From contig JALFIK010000066.1 of NCBI GenBank assembly GCA_022776205.1, positions 1-21,293 of the forward strand: DNA of 21,293 nt. Direction: 5' to 3'. The position numbers and the translations under genes were made by a program. This document shows positions 1 to 5,743 of this stretch, piece after piece; positions within the stretch are counted from its first letter, which is position 1; each line of letters starts with the position of its first letter. The notes under the pieces are model-generated. The model did no database searches and was not told the origin of the DNA. It worked only from the letters and a program-made list of their open reading frames with translations. This DNA comes from Eubacterium sp. (lineage in GTDB: Bacteria; Bacillota; Clostridia; Lachnospirales; Lachnospiraceae).

Positions 1-11
1 GTTTTTAACAT
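1..11 (-). CDS. Start of an unidentified minus-strand gene, cut by window edge
   Basis: Only the start codon and about two and a half codons (M-L-K) lie in the window. The call rests on signals, not on protein similarity. A GGGAGG Shine-Dalgarno (complement of 19-24) sits 7 nt before an ATG at 9-11, and a well-formed promoter lies just upstream at 43-71. The gene is divergent from cbiG. Its product cannot be inferred. Confidence 0.45.
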
Positions 12-42
12 ATTTCTTCCTCCCAAAAAAGGATTTTGTTCG

Positions 43-71
43 ATTATACCATGAATTTCCCCTATTCTAAA
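43..71 (-). promoter_or_regulatory. Sigma-A type promoter for the truncated leftmost gene
   Basis: On the minus strand there is a -35 TTTAGA (66-71), a 17-nt spacer and a -10 TATAAT (43-48). A TG one base before the -10 makes it an extended -10. The predicted transcript starts about 25 nt before the ribosome binding site of the gene starting at 11. Confidence 0.55.
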
Positions 72-194
72 GGTAGTTTTTCAGAAAAGAGAGCAAAAAA
101 ACATCATTGTTTCAGATATTTTTTTGCCCTTTCATCATAAAAAACATCATATATGCAAGCAAAGTATTAAAATTTATAAAAGAAAAATCAGATT

Positions 195-222
195 TTGACA
201 ACTCGAAAACTTATGTTATACT
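195..222 (+). promoter_or_regulatory. Sigma-A type promoter for cbiG
   Basis: A consensus -35 TTGACA (195-200), a 16-nt spacer and a -10 TATACT (217-222) lie about 50 nt before the cbiG start. The leader is short and no cobalamin riboswitch fits between promoter and gene. The rest of 72-275 is AT-rich with no other recognisable element. Confidence 0.65.
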
Positions 223-275
223 TACAATCAGTATAGAACACAAAAAAACACCATCGAAAAGGAAAGGTCCAGACA

Positions 276-1319
276 ATGAAAACGGCTTATTTTTATCTTA
301 CACCGGAAGGAGAAGCACTTGCAAAAAGACTTTCCCTGTCTCATCCCGGCGATCTTTATGGAAAAAACAATTTCAGGGAAAATATGAAGCTTGCATTTGA
401 AAATTACAATTCCCTTGTATGCATTATGGCAACAGGCATCGTTGTGCGAATTCTCGCACCTCTCCTTTCCCACAAAACAAAGGATCCTGCTGTCGTCGTT
501 TTAGACCAGAAGGGAAAGTACGCCGTCAGCCTCCTGTCCGGGCATCTGGGCGGTGCCAATGACCTTGCCAGGGAAATGGCTGCCATTTCCGGCGGGGAAG
601 CCGTCATCACTACCGCTACCGATGTTGCCGGCAGAATCTCCTTTGACACTTTCGCCAGGAGGCATAATCTTGCCATCGAAAATATCGGGCAATTAAAAAA
701 AATAAGCGGCGCACTGCTTGCCGGAGAGCAAATATGCGTGTTTACGGACCAGGACGTTTTACAAGATGACCCGGAACTGCTCGAAGAAGAAAAAAAAGGC
801 ATTCTGGAAATTTTTTCCCTCTCCCCACCCTTTCCAATGCCCGCGGAAAATTTCTCCGCTGTCGTCATTGACGAGGGATTTACTTTCCCGGATTCCGAAT
901 TTGCACAATTTCCTGTTCTATATCTCCGTCCGCGCACCATCTGTGCCGGAATCGGCTGTAAACGGGGCACAAGTCAGGAAGCTATCGAAGCAGCCCTTTT
1001 TCAGACATTAAAAGAAGCGGGAATTTCTCCCCTCTCCTTAAAATGTATCGCCACGATTCCCCTGAAAGCGGATGAACCGGGCATAATCAAAACTGCTTCA
1101 AAGCACCATCTGCCTCTTGAAATTATCCCAACAGAACAAATTGAGGCTCTTGATATGAAAGAACTTGGAATCGAGACCTCTGCCTTTGTCGCCGGACAGA
1201 CCGGCGTCCAGTCTGTTTCCACTGCCTGCTCCTACCTGGCATCCCATTGTGGAAAAATATTACGGGACAAGGCAAAATATAAGGGAGTTACCATTGCCCT
1301 GTCCAGAGAAAGGAGCTAA
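276..1319 (+). CDS. cbiG: Cobalt-precorrin-5A hydrolase (CbiG)
   Basis: This 347-residue protein is CbiG of the anaerobic cobalamin pathway, which opens the delta-lactone of cobalt-precorrin-5A and releases acetaldehyde in the cytoplasm. The N-terminal domain has the conserved MATGIVVRILAPLL stretch (51-64) and SLLSGHLGGAN (85-95), followed by ITTATD (111-116). The C-terminal CbiG domain begins at about 221 with CAGIGCKRG (223-231) and contains the later FVAGQTGVQSVS region (304-315). Length is normal for the family. The ATG at 276 follows an AGGAAAGG-type ribosome binding site. The gene stands alone with its own promoter. Its stop is only 5 nt from the end of convergent hisA, with no convincing terminator between them. 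Other cobalamin genes are not in the window, so it is an orphan here. Confidence 0.93.
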   Translation: MKTAYFYLTPEGEALAKRLSLSHPGDLYGKNNFRENMKLAFENYNSLVCIMATGIVVRILAPLLSHKTKDPAVVVLDQKGKYAVSLLSGHLGGANDLAREMAAISGGEAVITTATDVAGRISFDTFARRHNLAIENIGQLKKISGALLAGEQICVFTDQDVLQDDPELLEEEKKGILEIFSLSPPFPMPAENFSAVVIDEGFTFPDSEFAQFPVLYLRPRTICAGIGCKRGTSQEAIEAALFQTLKEAGISPLSLKCIATIPLKADEPGIIKTASKHHLPLEIIPTEQIEALDMKELGIETSAFVAGQTGVQSVSTACSYLASHCGKILRDKAKYKGVTIALSRERS

Positions 1320-1324
1320 CCGAT

Positions 1325-2101
1325 CTATTGGTTTATTTCTTCCAGAACTTTTTCAAAATTCATCGTACCGCCAAACAGATCCAGGGCACTGCCAATGGTC
1401 ACATCCACCCGGTTCCTTCCGATCCTCTTTAAAATCCGAAGATCTTCAAAAGAGCCCACGCCTCCTGCATAGGTGACCGGGATGCCCTCCCAGTCTCCCA
1501 GGAGCGCAGCTACCTTTTCTTCTATTCCTCCGGCTTTTCCTTCCACATCCACTGCATGAATTAAAAATTCATCACAATACAAAGACAAGTCCGTAAGAAG
1601 TTTCTCCGTCAGTTTTTCCCGTGTAAATTTCTGCCAGCGATCCGTGACCACATAATAATCGTCTCCTTTTTTCCGGCAGCTTAAATCAAGAACAAGACGG
1701 TCCTTTCCCGTCACCGCCACAATTTTTTTCAGATTGTCATAATTGATCCTTCCATCTTTAAATACATAGGAGGTGACAATAATATGAGAAGCTCCCTTTT
1801 CCAGAAAAAAACTGGCATTTTCCGCTGTCATACCACCACCAATCTGCAGTCCGCCGGGAAAAGCCTCCAGGGCAAGACATGCCTGCTTTACATCTTCTTC
1901 ATAATATCTGCTTCCTTCGGGATTCAGTAAAATAATGTGCCCTCCCGCAAGACCGGCATGACGGTACAGACGGGCATAATAATCTCCATTCTTTTCGGAC
2001 ACAAAATTATCTGTGGCATAATTCCCCTGATCCAGGAGACTTCCACCAATGATCTGTTTCACCTTTCCATTGTGTATATCAATGCATGGTCTGAATTTCA
2101 T
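1325..2101 (-). CDS. hisA: Phosphoribosylformimino-5-aminoimidazole carboxamide ribotide isomerase, eukaryotic HIS6 type
   Basis: A 258-residue TIM-barrel isomerase that converts ProFAR to PRFAR in histidine synthesis. It resembles yeast HIS6 more than the usual bacterial HisA: CIDIHNGKVKQIIGG (6-20), IIVTSYVF (107-114), KDRLVLDLSCRK (133-144), EFLIHAVDVEG (178-188), YAGG (211-214) and GSALDLFGG (237-245) all have close HIS6 counterparts. The barrel acids are Asp8 and Asp139. The reading frame stays open to 2245, but the ATG at 2101 follows GGAAGGAAAG and starts the conserved fold, so it is chosen. It lies 28 nt after the DNA glycosylase fusion and is probably co-transcribed with it. No other his gene is present in the window. 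Confidence 0.9.
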   Translation of the reverse strand: MKFRPCIDIHNGKVKQIIGGSLLDQGNYATDNFVSEKNGDYYARLYRHAGLAGGHIILLNPEGSRYYEEDVKQACLALEAFPGGLQIGGGMTAENASFFLEKGASHIIVTSYVFKDGRINYDNLKKIVAVTGKDRLVLDLSCRKKGDDYYVVTDRWQKFTREKLTEKLLTDLSLYCDEFLIHAVDVEGKAGGIEEKVAALLGDWEGIPVTYAGGVGSFEDLRILKRIGRNRVDVTIGSALDLFGGTMNFEKVLEEINQ

Positions 2102-2129
2102 AAATCTTTCCTTCCTTTTCCTCTCCCCG

Positions 2130-3698
2130 TCAAAGTAGCTTCTTAAAACAGTCAAACGCAGATGGTACTGCATATTGCTCTTCCAGCTCTTTCTTTGAAG
2201 CCATAACCCATTCTTTTTTCTTCGGTAATTTTTCAGAGATATCATTCAGGCACACCCGGTATCCCTTCATCTGCCATTCCACATGAGAAAATATATGTTT
2301 TCCCTCTCCAATAAATTCAATCAGACAATCTGCCGGATATTCTTTTTTTATGGCACAGGAAACATCGGCCACATCCCATTCTCCGTCCACATTCGGAAGT
2401 TCCCAGAGTCCTGCAAGAAGTCCGTTCTCTCCCCTTTGATGGAGAAGAACTTTTTCTCCCGCTTCAATTAAAAAAACCGTCTTTTTTTCTATCCGCCTTT
2501 TCTTTTTTGCTGCTTTGTGGGGGAAATCCTTTTCCTTTCCCTTTTTATGTGCCTGACAGACTGTCTCCCAGGGACAACGTCCGCACAAAGGCTCTCCGTT
2601 TGGAAGACAGATCATTGCGCCAAGATCCATAAGGGCCTGATTGTAATCTCCGGCCCGTCCTTGTGGCATTACCCTCTTCACTTCCCGGGTAATCCTCTTT
2701 TTCACTCCGCTTTTTCCTATTTCTTCCTCTTCCATCAGAAGTCTTGAAAAAATCCTGAGCACATTTCCATCTACCGCAGGTTCGGGGAGTCCAAAAGCAA
2801 TGGAAGAAATCGCTCCTGCCGTGTACTCTCCGATTCCTTTCAAAGAGAGAAGCTTCTCATAATCTCCGGGCAGCTCTCCTCCATATTTATTTACCACCAT
2901 AACTGCCGCTGCCTTCAAATTCTTCGCCCGGTTATAATAACCAAGTCCCTCCCATAATTTCATGAGCTTTTCATCCGAAACCTCGGACAGGGCATAAATA
3001 TCCGGCAGTTCCTCCATCCACCGGTCATAATATTTTTTCACTGCCTCCACCCGGGTCTGCTGGAGCATAATCTCAGAAATCCACACATGATAAGGTGTCG
3101 GATCACTTCGCCATGGTAATATCCTGGCATGATAACCATACCAGTCCAGCAGCACATTACCAATGCCCGGAGGGGCCACCCCGAGAGGACCGCAGATTAT
3201 TTTCCAGCTTTCTGTAAGCCTGCTCAGGGAAAACGAAGCATTTGCCGGGCTTGTAGACGGCAGTTTCATTGCCTCCCGTCCTGTTTCTGCTTCGAGATAC
3301 TTCCGGAAATATTCATAAGACTTTGCCCCGTTACAGTAAATCTGACGGATATCCCCATCAGCTAATATAGAAGAAAGGTCATTGGGCACAACATTACGTA
3401 TACTGCTGTCAGAAGAACCTATAATCTCACAGCTGTGGATCACATCCCATAATGCGATATGATTCTTCTTCAAAAACATTTTCTTTTCTTCCACTGTTAC
3501 CGGCACTTTCTCCGACAAAACAGCCGCCAGCACTTTCCAGAAACGATTCTGTGGATGCCCGTAAAAAAACGCTTCTTCCCTGGATTTTACTGACGGAAAA
3601 CTTCCAAGAATAAGAATTTTCGAATTTTTATCATAAAGAGGCGAAATGGGATGTACTATTGTCTTCCTGTTTACCTCATTCTTTTTCACATGGTCCAC
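2130..3698 (-). CDS. mutY: Fused DNA repair enzyme: hypoxanthine-DNA glycosylase (UDG family 6-like) plus adenine glycosylase MutY
   Basis: A single 522-residue frame carries two base-excision enzymes. Residues 1-168 resemble DNA-deoxyinosine (hypoxanthine) glycosylases of the uracil-DNA glycosylase superfamily, with ILILGSFPS (28-36), GHPQNRFW (47-54) and LPSTSPANA (146-154). Residues 183-400 are MutY, which removes adenine opposite 8-oxoG: LPWR (194-197), SEIMLQQTRV with Glu209, helix-hairpin-helix LKGIGEYTAGAI (286-297), Asp310 in AVDGNV, and an iron-sulfur cluster loop with Cys364, 372, 375 and 381. Residues 400-522 form the NUDIX-like 8-oxoG-recognition domain (HQRGENGLLAGLWELP). The linker is only about 15 residues. 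The frame starts with GTG at 3698, but GTG at 3689 fits the GGGGG ribosome binding site and the short leader better. hisA follows 28 nt downstream. Confidence 0.9.
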   Translation of the reverse strand: MDHVKKNEVNRKTIVHPISPLYDKNSKILILGSFPSVKSREEAFFYGHPQNRFWKVLAAVLSEKVPVTVEEKKMFLKKNHIALWDVIHSCEIIGSSDSSIRNVVPNDLSSILADGDIRQIYCNGAKSYEYFRKYLEAETGREAMKLPSTSPANASFSLSRLTESWKIICGPLGVAPPGIGNVLLDWYGYHARILPWRSDPTPYHVWISEIMLQQTRVEAVKKYYDRWMEELPDIYALSEVSDEKLMKLWEGLGYYNRAKNLKAAAVMVVNKYGGELPGDYEKLLSLKGIGEYTAGAISSIAFGLPEPAVDGNVLRIFSRLLMEEEEIGKSGVKKRITREVKRVMPQGRAGDYNQALMDLGAMICLPNGEPLCGRCPWETVCQAHKKGKEKDFPHKAAKKKRRIEKKTVFLIEAGEKVLLHQRGENGLLAGLWELPNVDGEWDVADVSCAIKKEYPADCLIEFIGEGKHIFSHVEWQMKGYRVCLNDISEKLPKKKEWVMASKKELEEQYAVPSAFDCFKKLL

Positions 3699-3717
3699 CC
3701 CCGTTTAACCCATAACT

Positions 3718-3726
3718 ATTTTATCA
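3718..3726 (-). promoter_or_regulatory. Possible extended -10 promoter for the glycosylase fusion and hisA
   Basis: The minus strand reads TGATAAAAT (complement of 3718-3726), an extended -10 element, about 20 nt before the likely GTG start. No good -35 is seen at the expected distance. It lies just downstream of the rbsD terminator. Confidence 0.35.
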
Positions 3727-3740
3727 CGAAGTGAAAGAAA

Positions 3741-3762
3741 AAAGTCCGGAAAACCGGACTTT
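3741..3762 (-). terminator. Rho-independent terminator after rbsD
   Basis: A 9-bp perfect stem, AAAGTCCGG (3741-3749) with CCGGACTTT (3754-3762), has a 4-nt loop. On the minus strand it is followed by a T-rich tail (complement of 3731-3740). It would also work on the plus strand, but no plus gene reads into it. Confidence 0.8.
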
Positions 3763-3779
3763 TTCTATTTCACTATCCT

Positions 3780-3810
3780 GCTTCAGCCGCTTTTAAGGAA
3801 CTGCTGAAGC
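3780..3810 (-). repeat. Inverted repeat in the rbsD 3' untranslated region
   Basis: Perfect 8-bp arms GCTTCAGC (3780-3787) and GCTGAAGC (3803-3810) flank a 15-nt loop just after the rbsD stop. No T-run follows, so it is not a terminator itself. It may be a stabilising 3' hairpin. Confidence 0.45.
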
Positions 3811-3821
3811 CAAAAATGTAA

Positions 3822-4217
3822 TTAAAATACAACACCTGCGCGTAAGATCACATTCGGATAAGGAGAAAATTCCCCTGTCCGGATTGCAAAACGGCATCTG
3901 CTGCTAAACTTCTTCAAATCTTCATGAGGCATATACTCCACTTCCGCGTCCGGAAGAGAAGATTTCACATATTCCTCCAGCTCCGGATTAAATTCCTTAA
4001 TCTCATGAGCAAGATAATACCCTTCAACCTGCACCTCATCGAGCACAGCATCCATAACCTGTTTAAATGTAGGAACCCCTGCTGTCAACACGAGATCGAC
4101 CACCTCAACTCCTTCCGGAATCGACATCCCCGCATCACCAATCATAAAAAGATCCTTATGTCCAAGTGCTGCAAGCAAAAAGGAAAGCTGCGCATTTAAT
4201 ATTCCTCTTTTTTTCAT
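3822..4217 (-). CDS. rbsD: D-ribose pyranase (RbsD/FucU family)
   Basis: A 131-residue sugar mutarotase that interconverts beta-pyranose and beta-furanose forms of D-ribose in the cytoplasm. The family signature is complete: start MKKRGILN, His20 in LGHKD, Asp28 in GDAG, the GVPTFKQV stretch, EIKEFNPEL, and the C-terminal SPYPNVILRAGVVF with Tyr and Asn of the active site. The reading frame opens four codons earlier, but those codons overlap the GGAGG ribosome binding site (4223-4227), so the ATG at 4217 is used. No ribose kinase or ABC transporter genes are adjacent. The ribosome binding site touches the T-run of the upstream rpsR terminator, leaving no obvious space for a separate promoter. 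Expression may therefore depend on read-through from the ribosomal operon or on a promoter inside rpsR. FucU (fucose mutarotase) is the alternative, but the length and C-terminus favour RbsD. Confidence 0.9.
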   Translation of the reverse strand: MKKRGILNAQLSFLLAALGHKDLFMIGDAGMSIPEGVEVVDLVLTAGVPTFKQVMDAVLDEVQVEGYYLAHEIKEFNPELEEYVKSSLPDAEVEYMPHEDLKKFSSRCRFAIRTGEFSPYPNVILRAGVVF

Positions 4218-4227
4218 TGATACCTCC

Positions 4228-4264
4228 AAAAAATGCCATGGTAACTAACCAGTTGCCATGGCAT
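4228..4264 (-). terminator. Rho-independent terminator after rpsR, abutting the rbsD ribosome binding site
   Basis: Arms ATGCCATGG (4233-4241) and CCATGGCAT (4256-4264) pair perfectly. The stem extends inward after one mismatch by AACT/AGTT, leaving a 4-nt loop. On the minus strand a run of six Ts (4233-4228) follows and runs straight into GGAGG, the rbsD Shine-Dalgarno. Confidence 0.8.
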
Positions 4265-4289
4265 ATTCAAGCAAAATCAATACAATGTC

Positions 4290-4550
4290 TTACTCTACCG
4301 TGTAAGGCATTAAGGATACGTGTCTTGCTCTCTTAATTGCTACTGTGAGAGCACGCTGATGTTTTGCACAGGTTCCTGTAATTCTTCTTGGTAAAATCTT
4401 ACCTCTCTCAGATACGTATCTTTTTAATTTATTCACATCTTTGTAGTCAATTACTGCATTCTTATCTGCACAGAAAATGCAGACTTTTTTTCTTCTGCGG
4501 CCACCTCTTCTTCTCATTGGAGCATCGCCACGATCTTTACTGTATGCCAT
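4290..4550 (-). CDS. rpsR: 30S ribosomal protein S18
   Basis: An 86-residue small-subunit protein that binds the platform of the 30S subunit together with S6. The sequence is typical: an Arg-rich start (RRRGGRRRKK), KVCIFC, IDYKDVNKLKRYVSERGKI, LPRRITGTCAKHQR and a C-terminal LMPY. The CxxC pair plus the later Cys-x2-His suggest the zinc-ribbon-like S18 form. The ATG at 4550 has a GGAGG ribosome binding site and follows ssb by 27 nt. It is the last gene of rpsF-ssb-rpsR and is followed by a strong terminator. Confidence 0.97.
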   Translation of the reverse strand: MAYSKDRGDAPMRRRGGRRRKKVCIFCADKNAVIDYKDVNKLKRYVSERGKILPRRITGTCAKHQRALTVAIKRARHVSLMPYTVE

Positions 4551-4577
4551 TGATATTACCTCCTAAATTCCTCAATT

Positions 4578-5060
4578 CTAAATAAAAGGCAGTTCTTCCT
4601 CAATTCCCTCCGGAATTGTCATAAATCCATCACTGACCGCGTCACCGGGAACAGGACGGTTTGTCTGTGTCTCCTGTGGTTCCGAAACGCTCCCCTTAAA
4701 TCCATTTCCCTGGTAGGAGCCATTGTAATTTGCAGATGCTGCTTTGCTTTCTGCAAAATCCTGTTCTTCCACAACCACATCTGTCGTGTAAACCTTCACA
4801 CCATCACGATTGGTATAACTGCCTGTCTGAATTCTTCCGGAAATAACGATTTTCGTACCCTGTTTAAGATACTTTTCTGCAAATTCACCCTGTCTGCCGA
4901 ATGCAACACAGTTAATAAAATCTGCATCCTGATCTCCTTCTCTCCGGAATCTTCTGTTTACAGCCAAAGTATATCTTGCTACGCACGTTGATTTCTCTCC
5001 CTGTGAATATCTCACATCCGGATTTCTCGTCAGACGTCCCATCAAAATTACTTTATTCAT
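4578..5060 (-). CDS. ssb: Single-stranded DNA-binding protein
   Basis: A 160-residue SSB that coats single-stranded DNA in replication, repair and recombination. The OB fold spans about residues 1-105: start MNKVILMGRLTRNPDVRY, FINCVAFGRQGEFAEKYLKQG and the ISGRIQTGSYTNRDG strand. A Gly/Asn/Gln-rich linker leads to an acidic tip ending EEELPFI, the protein-interaction tail of bacterial SSB. The ATG at 5060 has an AGGAGG ribosome binding site, 17 nt after the rpsF stop. Its place between rpsF and rpsR is the classical Bacillota arrangement. Confidence 0.97.
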   Translation of the reverse strand: MNKVILMGRLTRNPDVRYSQGEKSTCVARYTLAVNRRFRREGDQDADFINCVAFGRQGEFAEKYLKQGTKIVISGRIQTGSYTNRDGVKVYTTDVVVEEQDFAESKAASANYNGSYQGNGFKGSVSEPQETQTNRPVPGDAVSDGFMTIPEGIEEELPFI

Positions 5061-5077
5061 GGAATTCCTCCTATTCG

Positions 5078-5371
5078 TTATGCATCCTGTTTAACGCATA
5101 AATATCTCATAACTGGCTCCATGATACGAACACGACGTTCAATCTCTGCAGGACACTCAGCTGATGCATCGAATTGGATGAAATAGTAATATCCCTCTCT
5201 CATCTTCTGAATTTCGTAAGCTAATCTCTTCTTACCCCATTCATCAACGTTAGTAATCTCTCCGCCAAATTTAACGATTAAAGCTTTAATCTTCTCAATG
5301 GCATCTGCTCTAGCGTCATCTTCGATTTTTGCATTAATAACCAAGGCTAATTCATACTTATTCATGGTCAT
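5078..5371 (-). CDS. rpsF: 30S ribosomal protein S6
   Basis: A 97-residue S6 protein that partners S18 on the 30S platform. Typical segments are NKYELALVINAKIEDD, IVKFGGEITNVDEWGKKRLAYEIQKMREGYYYF and a C-terminal VMRYLCVK. Three in-frame starts exist: GTG at 5377, ATG at 5371 and ATG at 5365. AGGAGG ends 5 nt before the 5371 ATG, which is therefore preferred. It is first in rpsF-ssb-rpsR, behind the promoter at 5444-5472. The leader of about 65 nt holds a small hairpin (TCTCTT/AAGAGA, complement of roughly 5397-5413). I could not see the CCG-containing element of the known S6:S18 leader. Confidence 0.96.
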   Translation of the reverse strand: MTMNKYELALVINAKIEDDARADAIEKIKALIVKFGGEITNVDEWGKKRLAYEIQKMREGYYYFIQFDASAECPAEIERRVRIMEPVMRYLCVKQDA

Positions 5372-5443
5372 TTGCACCTCCTTCTGGTCTTTCTGGCTCT
5401 CTTCGAAAAAGAGAACAAGGATTTTTACACATTACAGTTGTCC

Positions 5444-5472
5444 ATTATATCATGAAGCAATAATAATCTCAA
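5444..5472 (-). promoter_or_regulatory. Sigma-A promoter of the rpsF-ssb-rpsR operon
   Basis: On the minus strand there is a -35 TTGAGA (5467-5472), a 17-nt spacer and a consensus -10 TATAAT (5444-5449). This gives a leader of about 65 nt before rpsF. Confidence 0.75.
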
Positions 5473-5490
5473 GCAAAAATTCAAATTTTC

Positions 5491-5682
5491 TTAATTTTCT
5501 CCGCAGTGTTCCACAAACCCCCGAAAATTTTTTTCCACCAGTTTCCGGGGCACTAACACTTCCCTCCCGCACTTCATACATTGCAGTCGGAAATCCATCC
5601 CCACTCTCAGAAGTTTCCATTCATTCCCACCACAAGGATGTTTCTTCTTCATTTTTATTACTTCTCCAACCTGAAAATCCAT
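5491..5682 (-). CDS. DUF951 family small protein (YyzM-like)
   Basis: A 63-residue protein of the DUF951 family, function unknown. Recognisable parts are the start MDFQVGEVIKMKKKHPCG, NEW, a LRVG turn, and a CMKCGREV zinc-ribbon-like pair followed by LPR-type VPRKLVEKN. With the earlier Cys in HPCGGNEW and a late Cys there may be enough ligands for a small metal site (inference). The frame is open to 5715, but the ATG at 5682 follows GGAGAG and matches the family start. The family member of B. subtilis (YyzM) also lies near rpsF. A separate promoter overlaps the end of the gene upstream. Confidence 0.85.
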   Translation of the reverse strand: MDFQVGEVIKMKKKHPCGGNEWKLLRVGMDFRLQCMKCGREVLVPRKLVEKNFRGFVEHCGEN

Positions 5683-5713
5683 TTCGCCCACTCTCCACAA
5701 TAAAGATGTATCC

Positions 5714-5743
5714 ACTATAACACAAAAACCTTTTTTTCGTCAA
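5714..5743 (-). promoter_or_regulatory. Promoter for the DUF951 gene
   Basis: On the minus strand there is a -35 TTGACG (5738-5743), an 18-nt spacer and a -10 TATAGT (5714-5719). The -35 overlaps the stop codon of the large Ig-like protein gene, and no terminator separates the two genes. Confidence 0.55.

Noticed and set aside
107..400. 97-residue plus-strand open frame overlapping the start of cbiG
   Set aside because: It is out of frame with cbiG, has no ribosome binding site, and shares DNA with the clear CbiG coding sequence.
404..970. 188-residue minus-strand open frame inside cbiG
   Set aside because: It is an antisense shadow of a well-conserved gene, with low-complexity Ser runs and no recognisable domain.
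1313..1335. Possible terminator between convergent cbiG and hisA
   Set aside because: Only a stem of about 5 bp (AACC/GGTT core) without a proper T-run can be drawn.
5372..5437. Possible S6:S18 autoregulatory leader RNA before rpsF
   Set aside because: The leader has a small hairpin, but the CCG-containing binding element of the known S6:S18 motif was not visible. A covariance-model search would decide.
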